Positions 42,099-50,213 of a stretch of 50,213 nt of DNA are shown one piece after another (positions within the stretch are counted from its first letter, which is position 1; every line of letters starts with the position of its first letter). Made by a program: the position numbers and the translations under genes. Location: assembly GCF_000252125.1 (NCBI RefSeq), contig NZ_AHKF01000023.1, positions 1-50,213 on the forward strand, in the 5' to 3' direction. The DNA is from Flavobacterium frigoris PS1. Lineage in GTDB: Bacteria; Bacteroidota; Bacteroidia; Flavobacteriales; Flavobacteriaceae. The notes below the pieces were generated by a model. The model made no database searches and was not told where the DNA came from. It saw only the letters and a program-made list of their open reading frames with translations.

Positions 42099-44432
42099 TT
42101 ATCCGATTATATCTAATTTTGCAAAACGCAATAATAACTTTTTGATACCTCCAACTTCAAATTTGATTTCCGCTTTTTTATCAGCTCCTCCTCCTTCAAT
42201 GTTTAACACTTGTCCTCTACCAAAGCGTTCATGCATTACTACATTTCCCGCCACTAATTTATTATCAAACAAGTTTGCAGTTCCTAATGGTCCTTTATCT
42301 AATAAAGGCTTTAATTTCCTAACGCTAACATCAGATCTTGATTCACCGTTTGCACTAGGTTTTGGAGGTGTTCCATTCGCCGGTTTTGCTAAACGCAATT
42401 TTGATTTGTCAACATCACCAAAAATATCACTATCAATCATAGGCTTATAACGGTAATTATTTTCTGCAGGCGTCAGGTACTCTAAATACTGAGCATCAAT
42501 CTCCTCAATAAAACGAGAAGGTTCGCTATCAGTCAATTTACCCCAGCGGTATCGCGATTGCGCATAAGTCAAATAAGCCTGATGCTCCGCACGAGTTAAT
42601 GCCACGTAAAATAATCTTCTTTCCTCTTCTAATTCGCTTCTGGTACTCATACTCATAGCACTAGGAAACAAATCTTCCTCCATACCTACCACGAAAACAT
42701 GAGGAAATTCTAGTCCTTTGGCCAGGTGAATGGTCATCAAAGCCACACGATCTTCATCACTTGTGTCCTTGTCTAAATCAGTTGCCAAGGCCACGTCTTC
42801 CATGAATTCTGATAATGCACCTCGCGCACCGTCAATTTCTTTTTGACCTTCAGTAAAATCCTTGATTCCGTTTAATAACTCTTCTATATTTTGAACCTTA
42901 GCCATCCCTTCCGGAGTAGCATCTTTCTTTAATTCCTGTACCAATCCTGTTTTCTTAGAAACGTGGTCGGTGATAAAAAAGGCATCTTGATTTTCATTTA
43001 TCACCTGAAAACTCTGAATCATAGTAACAAAATCAAGCAGTTTTTGCTTTGTTCCTGAATTCAATTTCAAGTCAATTTTATCTATATTTTGCATCACCTC
43101 AAAAATAGAACGCTTGTAATGATTAGCGGCCACTAATAATTTTTCGATGGTTGTATTACCAATTCCTCTCGCAGGATAATTAATTACCCTCATTAATGCT
43201 TCTTCATCTTTCGGATTGATTACCAATCGCAAATAACACAGCACATCTTTAATTTCTTTTCTTTGGTAAAAAGACAGACCTCCGTAAATTCGATACGGAA
43301 TATCACGCTTTCTCAACGCATCCTCCATAGAACGAGACTGTGCATTGGTGCGATACAAAATGGCAAATTGACCATTAGTCATTTGGTTTTGCATCTTTTG
43401 TTCGAATATTGTACTAGCAACAAAACGCCCTTCTTCGGCATCAGTCATGCTGCGGTGCACTTTTATCTTTGGACCAAAATCATTAGCTGTCCACACAATT
43501 TTATCTAATTTGACTTTATTTTTATCAATAATTGTATTAGCCGCTTCAACAATATTTTTTGTCGAACGGTAATTCTGTTCCAATCTAAAGGTTTTGACAC
43601 CTTCGTAATCCTTTTGAAAATTCAGAATGTTGTTAATATTTGCACCACGAAAGGCGTATATACTTTGCGCATCATCCCCTACCACACATATGTTCTGGAA
43701 CTTATCAGATAAGGCCCTAACAATCAAATATTGAGAGTGATTGGTATCTTGGTACTCATCAACCAATATATATCGAAAACGGTTTTGGTATTTCGCCAAC
43801 ACTTCAGGGAAACGAGTCAACAATTCATTGGTTTTCAACAATAAATCATCAAAATCCATGGCACCCGACTTGAAGCATTTTTCTACATATTTTTGGTACA
43901 ACTCACCCATTCGCGGTTTTTTGGACATAGCGTCCGCTTCCTGCAAATCGGGATCATTGAAATACGCTTTTACGGTAATTAAACTATTTTTAAAATTTGA
44001 AATTCTACTCAAAACCTGTTTTGGTTTATAGACGTCTCTATCCAACTGCATTTCTTTGATAATTCCAGAAATAGCACGAAGCGAATCCTGAGAATCATAA
44101 ATAGTAAAATTAGACGGATAGCCTAAAAGAGAGGCTTCGGAACGTAGAATTCTAGCAAAAACAGAGTGAAAAGTTCCCATCCAAAGATTTTTAGCTTCAC
44201 TGGAACCAACAATATCCGAAATACGCTTTTTCATTTCACGCGCTGCCTTATTGGTAAAAGTAAGCGACAAAATACTAAATGCATCTATTCCCTGGTGCAT
44301 CAAATAGGCAATACGTATTGTCAACACACGTGTTTTTCCTGAACCGGCACCAGCTATAATAATCATTGGTCCGTCTTTCTGTAATACTGGTTCGCGTTGT
44401 GCTTCGTTAAGTTGGGCAATGTATTTTTGCAT
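42099..44432 (-). CDS. UvrD/PcrA-type ATP-dependent DNA helicase
   Basis: This 777-residue superfamily 1A 3'-5' helicase is close to PcrA/UvrD. Motif I is GAGSGKT (residues ~28-34); Ia TFTNKAAREMK; II VDEYQDTN; III VGDDAQSIYAFRGA; IV FRLEQNYRS; V LMTIHLAKGLEFPHVFV; VI EERRLFYVALTRAE. The C-terminus has a Tudor-like RNA-polymerase-binding module as in PcrA (VVMHERFGRGQVLNIEGGGADKKAEIKFEVGGIKKLLLRFAKL). It probably acts in excision repair, removal of stalled polymerase and unloading of recombinase. A TATTTTTG -7 box lies 19 bp upstream of the ATG. Confidence 0.95.
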   Translation of the reverse strand: MQKYIAQLNEAQREPVLQKDGPMIIIAGAGSGKTRVLTIRIAYLMHQGIDAFSILSLTFTNKAAREMKKRISDIVGSSEAKNLWMGTFHSVFARILRSEASLLGYPSNFTIYDSQDSLRAISGIIKEMQLDRDVYKPKQVLSRISNFKNSLITVKAYFNDPDLQEADAMSKKPRMGELYQKYVEKCFKSGAMDFDDLLLKTNELLTRFPEVLAKYQNRFRYILVDEYQDTNHSQYLIVRALSDKFQNICVVGDDAQSIYAFRGANINNILNFQKDYEGVKTFRLEQNYRSTKNIVEAANTIIDKNKVKLDKIVWTANDFGPKIKVHRSMTDAEEGRFVASTIFEQKMQNQMTNGQFAILYRTNAQSRSMEDALRKRDIPYRIYGGLSFYQRKEIKDVLCYLRLVINPKDEEALMRVINYPARGIGNTTIEKLLVAANHYKRSIFEVMQNIDKIDLKLNSGTKQKLLDFVTMIQSFQVINENQDAFFITDHVSKKTGLVQELKKDATPEGMAKVQNIEELLNGIKDFTEGQKEIDGARGALSEFMEDVALATDLDKDTSDEDRVALMTIHLAKGLEFPHVFVVGMEEDLFPSAMSMSTRSELEEERRLFYVALTRAEHQAYLTYAQSRYRWGKLTDSEPSRFIEEIDAQYLEYLTPAENNYRYKPMIDSDIFGDVDKSKLRLAKPANGTPPKPSANGESRSDVSVRKLKPLLDKGPLGTANLFDNKLVAGNVVMHERFGRGQVLNIEGGGADKKAEIKFEVGGIKKLLLRFAKLDIIG

Positions 44433-44450
44433 GGAGAATTTCTATTTATG

Positions 44451-44458
44451 CAAAAATA
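44451..44458 (-). promoter_or_regulatory. Promoter -7 box of the helicase gene
   Basis: The minus strand reads TATTTTTG, a TAnnTTTG match 18 bp before the ATG at 44432. The -33 element is not clear. Confidence 0.6.
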
Positions 44459-44638
44459 AGAATTTAAGAGTTAATAAAGTTGGAACTCCTAAAGTTTTAA
44501 AGACTTAAGCCATTAGAAAAAACTATAGATACTGCTTGCTCACATTTTCACTTTCGATCCAAGCAAATTGACAAACGCAAAATACTATTCCTATTACTTC
44601 ATAAAGTTTAAGATTAAAACTTTCAGCGACAGCGTAAT

Positions 44639-45406
44639 TTATATAAAAAAGACATCGTAGGCAAATCGAATCAAGGTTCCCACTACAACAACTAAGAAGA
44701 AAATTCTGATAAAACTATTTCCTTTACTAATAGCCAATTTAGCACCGAGCCATCCTCCCATTGCGTTACTTGCAGCCATAGGTAAAGCAATTGCCCAAAT
44801 AATTTTTCCTTTGATAGCAAAGAGACAAATCGAACCAAAATTGGTCGCTAGATTCACCATTTTAGCATTTGCGGAAGCATGCAAAAAATCAAAACCCATC
44901 AAAGCAATAAATGCCACCACAAAAAAACTTCCGGTTCCCGGGCCGATAAATCCGTCATAAAAACCAACAATAAAACTGATCATGATCGCATTCAAAATCA
45001 GCGTTTTTTCTGAAATATTTTTTTCTACGTGTTGTCCAAAATTTTTCTTGGCGTAGGTATAAATCGCCAAAAGAGAAAGTATAAAAAGCAATAACGGCTT
45101 CATGAAATCATTGCTCATGTAAGTCAACAATGTGGAACCCATGAAAGCGGAAGGCAAGGCCACAGCCATCATAGTTAAAAGTAGCTTCCAATTCATATTT
45201 ACCTTCTTTAAGTATTGGTAAGCAGCAAAGGAAGTACCGCTGAAAGCAGGTATTTTCAAGGTTCCAATAACGGTGGAAACCGGTAAATTAGGAAGTAAAA
45301 TCAGACCTGCCGGAGTTTGAATCAAACCACCACCGCCTACTATGGCGTCAATAAATCCAGCTGCGAAAGCGGCGACACAAAGAAAAATAATGATATACGA
45401 CTCCAT
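44639..45406 (-). CDS. TSUP (TauE/SafE) family membrane permease
   Basis: The 255-residue integral membrane protein starts at ATG 45406 (MESYIIIFLCVAAFAAGFID); a TTG at 45475 overlaps the promoter and is rejected. About eight membrane segments are seen. Two family repeats show FIDAIVGGGGLIQTPAGLILL near the start and GFYDGFIGPGTGSFFVVAFI in the middle, with the conserved G-x-G-x-x-x-x-P/F pattern. Members export or import sulfite, sulfoacetate, taurine and other organosulfur or organic anions; the substrate here is unknown. Confidence 0.9.
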   Translation of the reverse strand: MESYIIIFLCVAAFAAGFIDAIVGGGGLIQTPAGLILLPNLPVSTVIGTLKIPAFSGTSFAAYQYLKKVNMNWKLLLTMMAVALPSAFMGSTLLTYMSNDFMKPLLLFILSLLAIYTYAKKNFGQHVEKNISEKTLILNAIMISFIVGFYDGFIGPGTGSFFVVAFIALMGFDFLHASANAKMVNLATNFGSICLFAIKGKIIWAIALPMAASNAMGGWLGAKLAISKGNSFIRIFFLVVVVGTLIRFAYDVFFI

Positions 45407-45472
45407 TGACGGTCTCAAATAAAAAATTAAACTGATGCGCCTAAAATTAGCACCATTCCCACATTTAATTTG

Positions 45473-45541
45473 CAAAAATACTATTCCCTGTATTTATACA
45501 ATACAATTGAAGAGGAATTCTCATCAAAAAGTATATTTTTG
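45473..45541. promoter_or_regulatory. Divergent promoters of the TSUP and DUF7935-like genes
   Basis: On the minus strand, TTG (complement of 45499-45501), an 18-bp spacer and TATTTTTG (complement of 45473-45480) drive the TSUP gene. On the plus strand, TTG (45507-45509), a 24-bp spacer and TATTTTTG (45534-45541) drive the DUF7935-like gene. The two promoters are back to back. Confidence 0.65.
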
Positions 45542-45562
45542 CTTATCAAAATTTACATTACA

Positions 45563-46084
45563 ATGGATTCAACTATTTTAACAGAAATAATCGCCTATAC
45601 TTTACCTTCTTTAATCACTGGAGTTGTCGCGTACTCATTATTTAATGCCCATTTCAAAGACCAACAAAATACGAGACGATGGTTGCTACAAAAAGACAAT
45701 CAAGCAGCGAGCTTGCCTTTAAGATTACAAGCATACGAACGTATGACTTTATTCATGGAACGAATCAATCCGTCGCAATTATTAGTCAGAATTACACCTC
45801 TTTCTGATGACAAAAACGATTATCGGAATTTTGTAATTGCCCAAATAGAGCAAGAATTCGAGCACAATTTGACACAGCAGATATACATATCAGATGAATG
45901 CTGGTCCATTATTGTAACTGCCAAAAATGCTACAATTCAGATCGTTCGTCTGGCTGCAAAAAACGAAAAAGTAACCGATGCAAATAGTCTACGCGAAACG
46001 ATCCTAAGTGATTTATTAGAAAAACCATCTCCTAGTAGTGCGGCCTTAGCCTTTATCAAAAACGAAGTGGGTCAATTGTGGTAA
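45563..46084 (+). CDS. DUF7935-like protein, unknown function
   Basis: The 173-residue protein starts at ATG 45563 (MDSTILTEIIAYTLPSLITG). One N-terminal membrane segment is followed by a cytoplasmic part: RRWLLQKDNQAASLPLRLQAYERMTLFMERINPSQLLVR, quoted by its two conserved ends LQKDNQAASLPLRLQAYERM and MERINP. The family name DUF7935 is from memory and should be treated as tentative. It is widespread in Flavobacteria. The stop is five bases from the stop of the convergent M1 aminopeptidase gene, with no terminator between. Confidence 0.7.
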   Translation: MDSTILTEIIAYTLPSLITGVVAYSLFNAHFKDQQNTRRWLLQKDNQAASLPLRLQAYERMTLFMERINPSQLLVRITPLSDDKNDYRNFVIAQIEQEFEHNLTQQIYISDECWSIIVTAKNATIQIVRLAAKNEKVTDANSLRETILSDLLEKPSPSSAALAFIKNEVGQLW

Positions 46085-46089
46085 ATCGC

Positions 46090-48153
46090 TTATTCTTTCA
46101 ATAAACGATTCAGTTGAAATTGCTCCTTTTCATTTAGCTCAGGTAAAATCCTTTCCAATGAAGTTCTCATTTCGCTATTTTTCAATAGAACCCGAATATT
46201 ATCTCTTCCAAATTTAGAAAACTGCCACATATGATGCGTTGTGGCATTGACCAAGTTTTGTAAAACTGTATCATCTATTAACTTAAAAGCGATCAGTTTA
46301 GTCAAAGCATTTTGTCTTGTGATAGCCTCATAATTAACGGACGAATAATTGATCAGTTCCCCTATTAAAGCAGCTTGATCATTTGAATAGTCTGGGGTTG
46401 ACAAAGCCAACGACAACCATAAAGTTCTTAGATTATAATCATTGTAACCTATCCAACTCTTCGACGCATTTAAATATTTAGCACGAAATTCAGGAAAGTT
46501 ATTCCATAAATTATATAAAGCAATTTCTTGCGTTTGATATGATTTGTCATTTAATAGCGTCTCATATTCTTCTCTAAAACTTTCCGGAATAGTGCGCAAT
46601 TCAATTGCTACAACCTGACGCACTTGAACCTCATCAGTTGCCAAAGCCAAATGCAATAGCTGCTTCTTAGCTGCAAATTTTTCGTTTTTCAGTTGGCTTA
46701 TAATAGCTTCTTTAACCGTGAAATAAACATCTGACTGCATTATTTTTGCAAAGAAATCTTCTTTTTCATTCAGCGGTTTTCCTTTCAATTTCTCCACTTC
46801 AAACAACAACTGTATCATTTTATTTTCACTCATTAACTCATTAGCTAACTCAGCATTAAATACTGAAGACTCAAGCCATTCTTTACTGAATTTATCCAAG
46901 TCATAATCTGACACTTTTCTCAGCTCATCAAAGAAATTTTCTGTGGTGACGTTTTGAAAGGCATATTTTTTCAAATAAGTTCGTACCGCTTTTTTAAACG
47001 CCGGATCGCCGATAGCATCATGCAGCACAAATAGTGCCCAAGCGCCTTTTTGATAAAAACTCAATGAACTGGCTTTAGCATTCAAAACCGGAATCGAATC
47101 TGTTCTTGAAGCGTATTTTATCTGCTGTGCTGATTGGTATAATTTGGAATAAAAGTAATCATCACCGTATATATCGCGTTCCGCTAACAAGGCATAATAA
47201 GTTGCAAAACCTTCCTGCAACCAATGATGTTTTCCACTCTCTGCTGTGATTAAATTTCCAAACCATTGGTGCGCTAATTCATGTGCATTTACATTGGTAT
47301 AATTTCGATCCTCAAAACCTATCGAGTCCACAATATACCGACTCGCAAATAATGTTGCCGAAGTATTTTCCATTCCCGCATACAGGAAATCTCGAACAGG
47401 AATTTGTTTATAGATTTGCCAAGGATACTTCACCCCTATTTCGTCTTCTAAGAAATCAAACATTTGCGCAGAATAGCGGTAGGTAGGTTCAAATTTACCA
47501 GCATCTTTGCCTTCTAAATACAATTCTAAAGGCGTTCCACATTTTGATTTTTGGAGGTGTATGTCGTATTTTCCAATGCCAACCATCAGGAGGTAGGAAC
47601 TCATTGGTTTTTCCATTTCATATTTCCACCGAGTAACCTCATCAGCTATTATTTTTTCTTTTAATATGCCATTCGAAACCACTTGATAGCCACTGCCAAA
47701 AGAAACAGTCAAATTAAAAACCAACTTTTCATTGACATCATCAAAACTCGGGAACCAATTGCTAGTGTATTTCCCTTGCCCCTGTGTCCAGATTTGCAAA
47801 TTGTCTTTTTCCTCTGAGCCCACAAAATACATGGTCTGCTTCGGGTATGCCACATAATTGAAACTAATGTTGCTTTTTCCCTTTTTGAAAGGATAGATCA
47901 ATAAAAGCTGTTTGCCATCATTAATGAATTTTAATGATTTATCATTTAAAGCAACCCTAGAAAACTCCATGTTTTGCGCATCAATTTTAATAGTATCAAT
48001 GGCATTCAACACCTCAACCGAATAGCTAACGGAACCTGAAACTGATTTTTCGGTAGGATTAATTGTTATTTGGCCATGAACTGATTTGAAATCGACAGAT
48101 TTTGTCTGTTGTGCGAATGCAAATGAGGTGATAAAAAGAAGTAGGTATTTCAT
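46090..48153 (-). CDS. M1 family metallo-aminopeptidase, secreted
   Basis: This 687-residue protein starts at ATG 48153, which opens a signal peptide (MKYLLLFITSFAFAQQ); a TTG four codons upstream is rejected. The N-terminal beta domain is followed by the thermolysin-like catalytic domain. The exopeptidase motif is YAGMENTSA (residues ~258-266). The zinc site is HELAHQWFGN (His ~291 and 295) with Glu ~314 in WLQEGFATYYALLAER. A helical C-terminal domain follows. Substrates are N-terminal residues of peptides in the periplasm or outside. It is convergent with the DUF7935-like gene and divergent from the Dph6-like gene. Confidence 0.95.
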   Translation of the reverse strand: MKYLLLFITSFAFAQQTKSVDFKSVHGQITINPTEKSVSGSVSYSVEVLNAIDTIKIDAQNMEFSRVALNDKSLKFINDGKQLLLIYPFKKGKSNISFNYVAYPKQTMYFVGSEEKDNLQIWTQGQGKYTSNWFPSFDDVNEKLVFNLTVSFGSGYQVVSNGILKEKIIADEVTRWKYEMEKPMSSYLLMVGIGKYDIHLQKSKCGTPLELYLEGKDAGKFEPTYRYSAQMFDFLEDEIGVKYPWQIYKQIPVRDFLYAGMENTSATLFASRYIVDSIGFEDRNYTNVNAHELAHQWFGNLITAESGKHHWLQEGFATYYALLAERDIYGDDYFYSKLYQSAQQIKYASRTDSIPVLNAKASSLSFYQKGAWALFVLHDAIGDPAFKKAVRTYLKKYAFQNVTTENFFDELRKVSDYDLDKFSKEWLESSVFNAELANELMSENKMIQLLFEVEKLKGKPLNEKEDFFAKIMQSDVYFTVKEAIISQLKNEKFAAKKQLLHLALATDEVQVRQVVAIELRTIPESFREEYETLLNDKSYQTQEIALYNLWNNFPEFRAKYLNASKSWIGYNDYNLRTLWLSLALSTPDYSNDQAALIGELINYSSVNYEAITRQNALTKLIAFKLIDDTVLQNLVNATTHHMWQFSKFGRDNIRVLLKNSEMRTSLERILPELNEKEQFQLNRLLKE

Positions 48154-48256
48154 TATTCGATTCAATAAGGGGTCAATGGGACCAAAGTTACAAAGGTTTC
48201 ATAAACAAACAGAACATATTTTGTAAGTTTACTTCCAAAACCACAACACAAATACA

Positions 48257-48994
48257 TTGAAAAAGAAAGCCCTATTTAACTGGAGCAGCGGAAAAGATTC
48301 TGCTTTAGCCTTATATAAAATTTTACAAGAACCCGAGTTTGAAATCAGCTGTTTGCTGACGAGTGTCAACCAACATTTTCAACGCATCTCGATGCATGGC
48401 GTTCGGGTCGAATTGTTGCATCAGCAAGCTCAAAGCATTGGACTACCATTAGAAATTATGCAAATTCCCGAAATGCCTACAATGGAAGCCTATGAAGAGG
48501 TAATGAATAAAACATTGGGGAAACTGAAAGAACAAGGTGTAACACATTCTATTTTTGGAGATATTTTCCTAGAAGATTTGCGCAAGTATCGCGAAGACAA
48601 ACTTGCCGAAATAGGTTTTAAAGCCGTTTTTCCACTATGGAAAGTACCAACTACGGAGCTTTTACAAGAATTCATCGATCTAGGCTTTAAAACGATTGTT
48701 GTTTGTGTCAATGAGCGCTTTCTCGACAAAAGCTTTGTAGGCAGAGTAATTGACCAAGATTTTATCAATGATTTACCTGCCAATGTAGATGTATGTGGCG
48801 AAAACGGAGAATTCCACACCTTTACTTTTGATGGTCCTATTTTCTCGAAACCCATTGCTTTTGAAATTGGCGAAGTGGTTTACCGAAAGTATGAAAGACC
48901 TGAGAAAGAAGATTCGTTAGATACTGCTTGCGATACCAGCGCTTCAGATGCCTTTGATTATGGGTTCTGGTATTGTGATCTAATTGAAAAGTAG
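48257..48994 (+). CDS. Dph6-like ATP pyrophosphatase (DUF71/diphthine-ammonia ligase family)
   Basis: This 245-residue adenine-nucleotide alpha-hydrolase family protein has the PP-loop SSGKDSALALY at residues 10-20. Other landmarks are CLLTSVNQHFQRISMHGVR, LGLPLEIM-like IGLPLEIMQIPE, FGDIFLEDLRKYRE and the C-terminal VDVCGENGEFHTFTFDGPIF. The eukaryotic enzyme amidates diphthine on EF2, but bacteria lack diphthamide, so the bacterial role is unknown. The start is a TTG at 48257: it gives MKKKALFNWSSGKDS, the usual family N-terminus, and no ATG is available upstream in frame. Confidence 0.88.
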   Translation: MKKKALFNWSSGKDSALALYKILQEPEFEISCLLTSVNQHFQRISMHGVRVELLHQQAQSIGLPLEIMQIPEMPTMEAYEEVMNKTLGKLKEQGVTHSIFGDIFLEDLRKYREDKLAEIGFKAVFPLWKVPTTELLQEFIDLGFKTIVVCVNERFLDKSFVGRVIDQDFINDLPANVDVCGENGEFHTFTFDGPIFSKPIAFEIGEVVYRKYERPEKEDSLDTACDTSASDAFDYGFWYCDLIEK

Positions 48995-49002
48995 ATCACA
49001 GC

Positions 49003-49038
49003 AAAAAGCTCCGAATTCTGCTGGATTTGGAGCTTTTT
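49003..49038. terminator. Bidirectional terminator between Dph6-like and pepP genes
   Basis: AAAAAGCTCC (49003-49012) pairs with GGAGCTTTTT (49029-49038) around a 16-base loop. A and T tracts let it work for both convergent genes. Confidence 0.85.
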
Positions 49039-49076
49039 ATTTTACAACCGTAATAAACCTTAGATTCTATAAAAGT

Positions 49077-50198
49077 TTAGTCCAATTTTGGCAAATGAAA
49101 ATCGTCAAAAACACTTTTCTCTGCCATCAACGCTTCTATATCTTGAGACTTTCTCGGTGCTTCTGCAGACAGATTTATAGGTCCGTTAGGAGTTATTAAA
49201 ATATCATCTTCAATTCGCACCGCAATTCCCCACCATTTTTTATCGCAATCTGAGCCATTAGGAATGTAAATTCCTGGTTCTATAGTTATGACCATATTAT
49301 TTTCTATCAAATTGTATAAACCTGGATCATGAACGTCTAATCCTATGTGATGTCCCAGTCCATGTGGAAAAAATTTTGCAGCTTTCTCGTCAGAATCAGC
49401 TATTCCTAATTTTATTAAACCTTCATAGATTACTTTACGAGCAATTACATCAGTGGATCTAAAAGTACTTCCGATTTTTGCTGCTGCTATTCCAGCCTCC
49501 TGGGCCTCATAAACCAAATCATAAATCAACTTTTGTTCTGGAGAAAATTTTCCGTTTGCTGGAATGGTACGGGTCACATCAGCAGTATAACCGTGGTATT
49601 CCGCACCCAAATCCATTAACACTAAATCGTTGTCTACTTTTGTCTTACTGTTTTCAATATAATGCAATACACAACCGTTATTCCCAGCACCCACAATAGA
49701 AGGATAACCTTCAAACTCACTTCCATATTTCTTATAAACGAATTCATGTACACCTTGAATTTCGGTTTCTGACATTCCGGGGTGCATCGCTTTCATGATT
49801 TCACGTTGTCCCATAGCCGAGATACGAATCGCCTTGGTCAGCAACACCATTTCCTCCTTGGTTTTTTTCTCACGCAAACTTGCCATATAGTTCGTAATGG
49901 ATTTAGTATCTTGAACGGTCTTTTTACTGTGGATGTTTTTTTTAAGATTTAGTTCATTTTGCATTTGTGAATCCATTTTCGAGATTATATTTTCATGATA
50001 TCCAATTTGTGTTTTAAAAGCGGCTACCAGCTTAGACAAATCGGCATTATCACGTTGTGAATTTCTGTAATCATCTTGAAACTCCTTGAACTGCACAGCA
50101 GAAAAACTGGAATAATCAATATCCGAGTTCAGAAACTCTTTGCCATTTAAGGCGACTTCGAAACCTAAATCTTTCTTAGCTCCTTCAGTACCCGCATT
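49077..50198 (-). CDS. pepP: Xaa-Pro aminopeptidase (M24B), 5' part interrupted or missing
   Basis: The visible 373 residues hold the complete pita-bread catalytic domain: MDLGAEYHGYTADVTRT with the two metal Asp residues, PHGLGHHIGLDVHD with the metal His, TIEPGIYIPN and VRIEDDILIT with the two metal Glu residues. It removes N-terminal residues before proline. Upstream of a GTG at 50096 the frame stays open and reads like the family's N-terminal domain (NAGTEGAKKDLGFEVALNGK), but it meets a TAG at 50199-50201, 12 bases from the window end. The protein should be roughly 430-470 residues, so this is a 5'-incomplete gene with a frameshift, a true stop, or a sequence error. A start at GTG 50096 would lose conserved sequence. 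Confidence 0.85.
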   Translation of the reverse strand, partial: NAGTEGAKKDLGFEVALNGKEFLNSDIDYSSFSAVQFKEFQDDYRNSQRDNADLSKLVAAFKTQIGYHENIISKMDSQMQNELNLKKNIHSKKTVQDTKSITNYMASLREKKTKEEMVLLTKAIRISAMGQREIMKAMHPGMSETEIQGVHEFVYKKYGSEFEGYPSIVGAGNNGCVLHYIENSKTKVDNDLVLMDLGAEYHGYTADVTRTIPANGKFSPEQKLIYDLVYEAQEAGIAAAKIGSTFRSTDVIARKVIYEGLIKLGIADSDEKAAKFFPHGLGHHIGLDVHDPGLYNLIENNMVITIEPGIYIPNGSDCDKKWWGIAVRIEDDILITPNGPINLSAEAPRKSQDIEALMAEKSVFDDFHLPKLD

Positions 50199-50213
50199 CT
50201 ATGATAAAAAACA

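Overview
This window is AT-rich chromosomal DNA from a member of the Bacteroidota, most likely Flavobacterium or a close relative. The evidence is: type IX secretion system (T9SS) sorting domains of both type A (three genes) and type B (one gene); PorX, the T9SS response regulator; a fused LpxC/FabZ; the CAL67264-type membrane protein next to ettA; and a recurrent promoter word TAnnTTTG, the Bacteroidota sigma-A -7 box, in front of many genes. There are 43 protein genes, one cut by the left edge and one interrupted near the right edge. I see no tRNA, rRNA, CRISPR array, IS transposase or prophage gene.

Layout. 1-1385: 3' end of a large secreted protein with 198-bp tandem repeats and a T9SS type B tail. 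1582-8374: a three-gene operon of paralogous secreted leucine-rich-repeat proteins with T9SS type A tails. 8492-16596: a minus-strand block with a small GIY-YIG-like protein, sucD, an NTF2-like protein and the lipid A cluster (lpxD, lpxC/fabZ, lpxA, efp, a second lpxD), headed by an HD-domain phosphohydrolase. 16752-23020: a four-gene RND efflux operon led by its own GbsR/MarR-type regulator, with a clear 8-bp inverted-repeat operator. 23117-27586: a DUF1080 protein, a MetY-type O-acetylhomoserine sulfhydrylase, a Coa1-like protein, a small membrane protein and a long non-coding stretch with a REP-like element. 27587-31838: porX, tsaE, a GNAT acetyltransferase, alanine dehydrogenase and a DUF4258-like protein. 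31992-41124: ung, mutS2, a DCC thiol oxidoreductase, a 42-residue membrane peptide, ettA, a CAL67264-type protein, holA, an orphan HsdR-N nuclease-like protein, a GT2 glycosyltransferase and an OmpA-family lipoprotein. 41401-50198: a YciO/Sua5 protein, a UvrD/PcrA helicase, a TSUP permease, a DUF7935-like protein, an M1 aminopeptidase, a Dph6-like ATP pyrophosphatase and an aminopeptidase P whose frame is interrupted near the window end.

How the genes work together. The lpx genes build the lipid A anchor of the outer membrane. The RND, adaptor and outer-membrane-factor genes form one tripartite pump with local control. PorX links to the four T9SS-exported surface proteins in the same window. 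TsaE, and possibly the YciO/Sua5 protein, belong to t6A tRNA modification. Most of the window is ordinary core genome. The least explained parts are the modular LRR paralogues, the efflux operator, the REP-like intergenic elements (one carrying an embedded terminator), the GTTTAAAG hairpins, the small GIY-YIG-like gene and the orphan HsdR-N gene. I found no convincing new multi-gene system.
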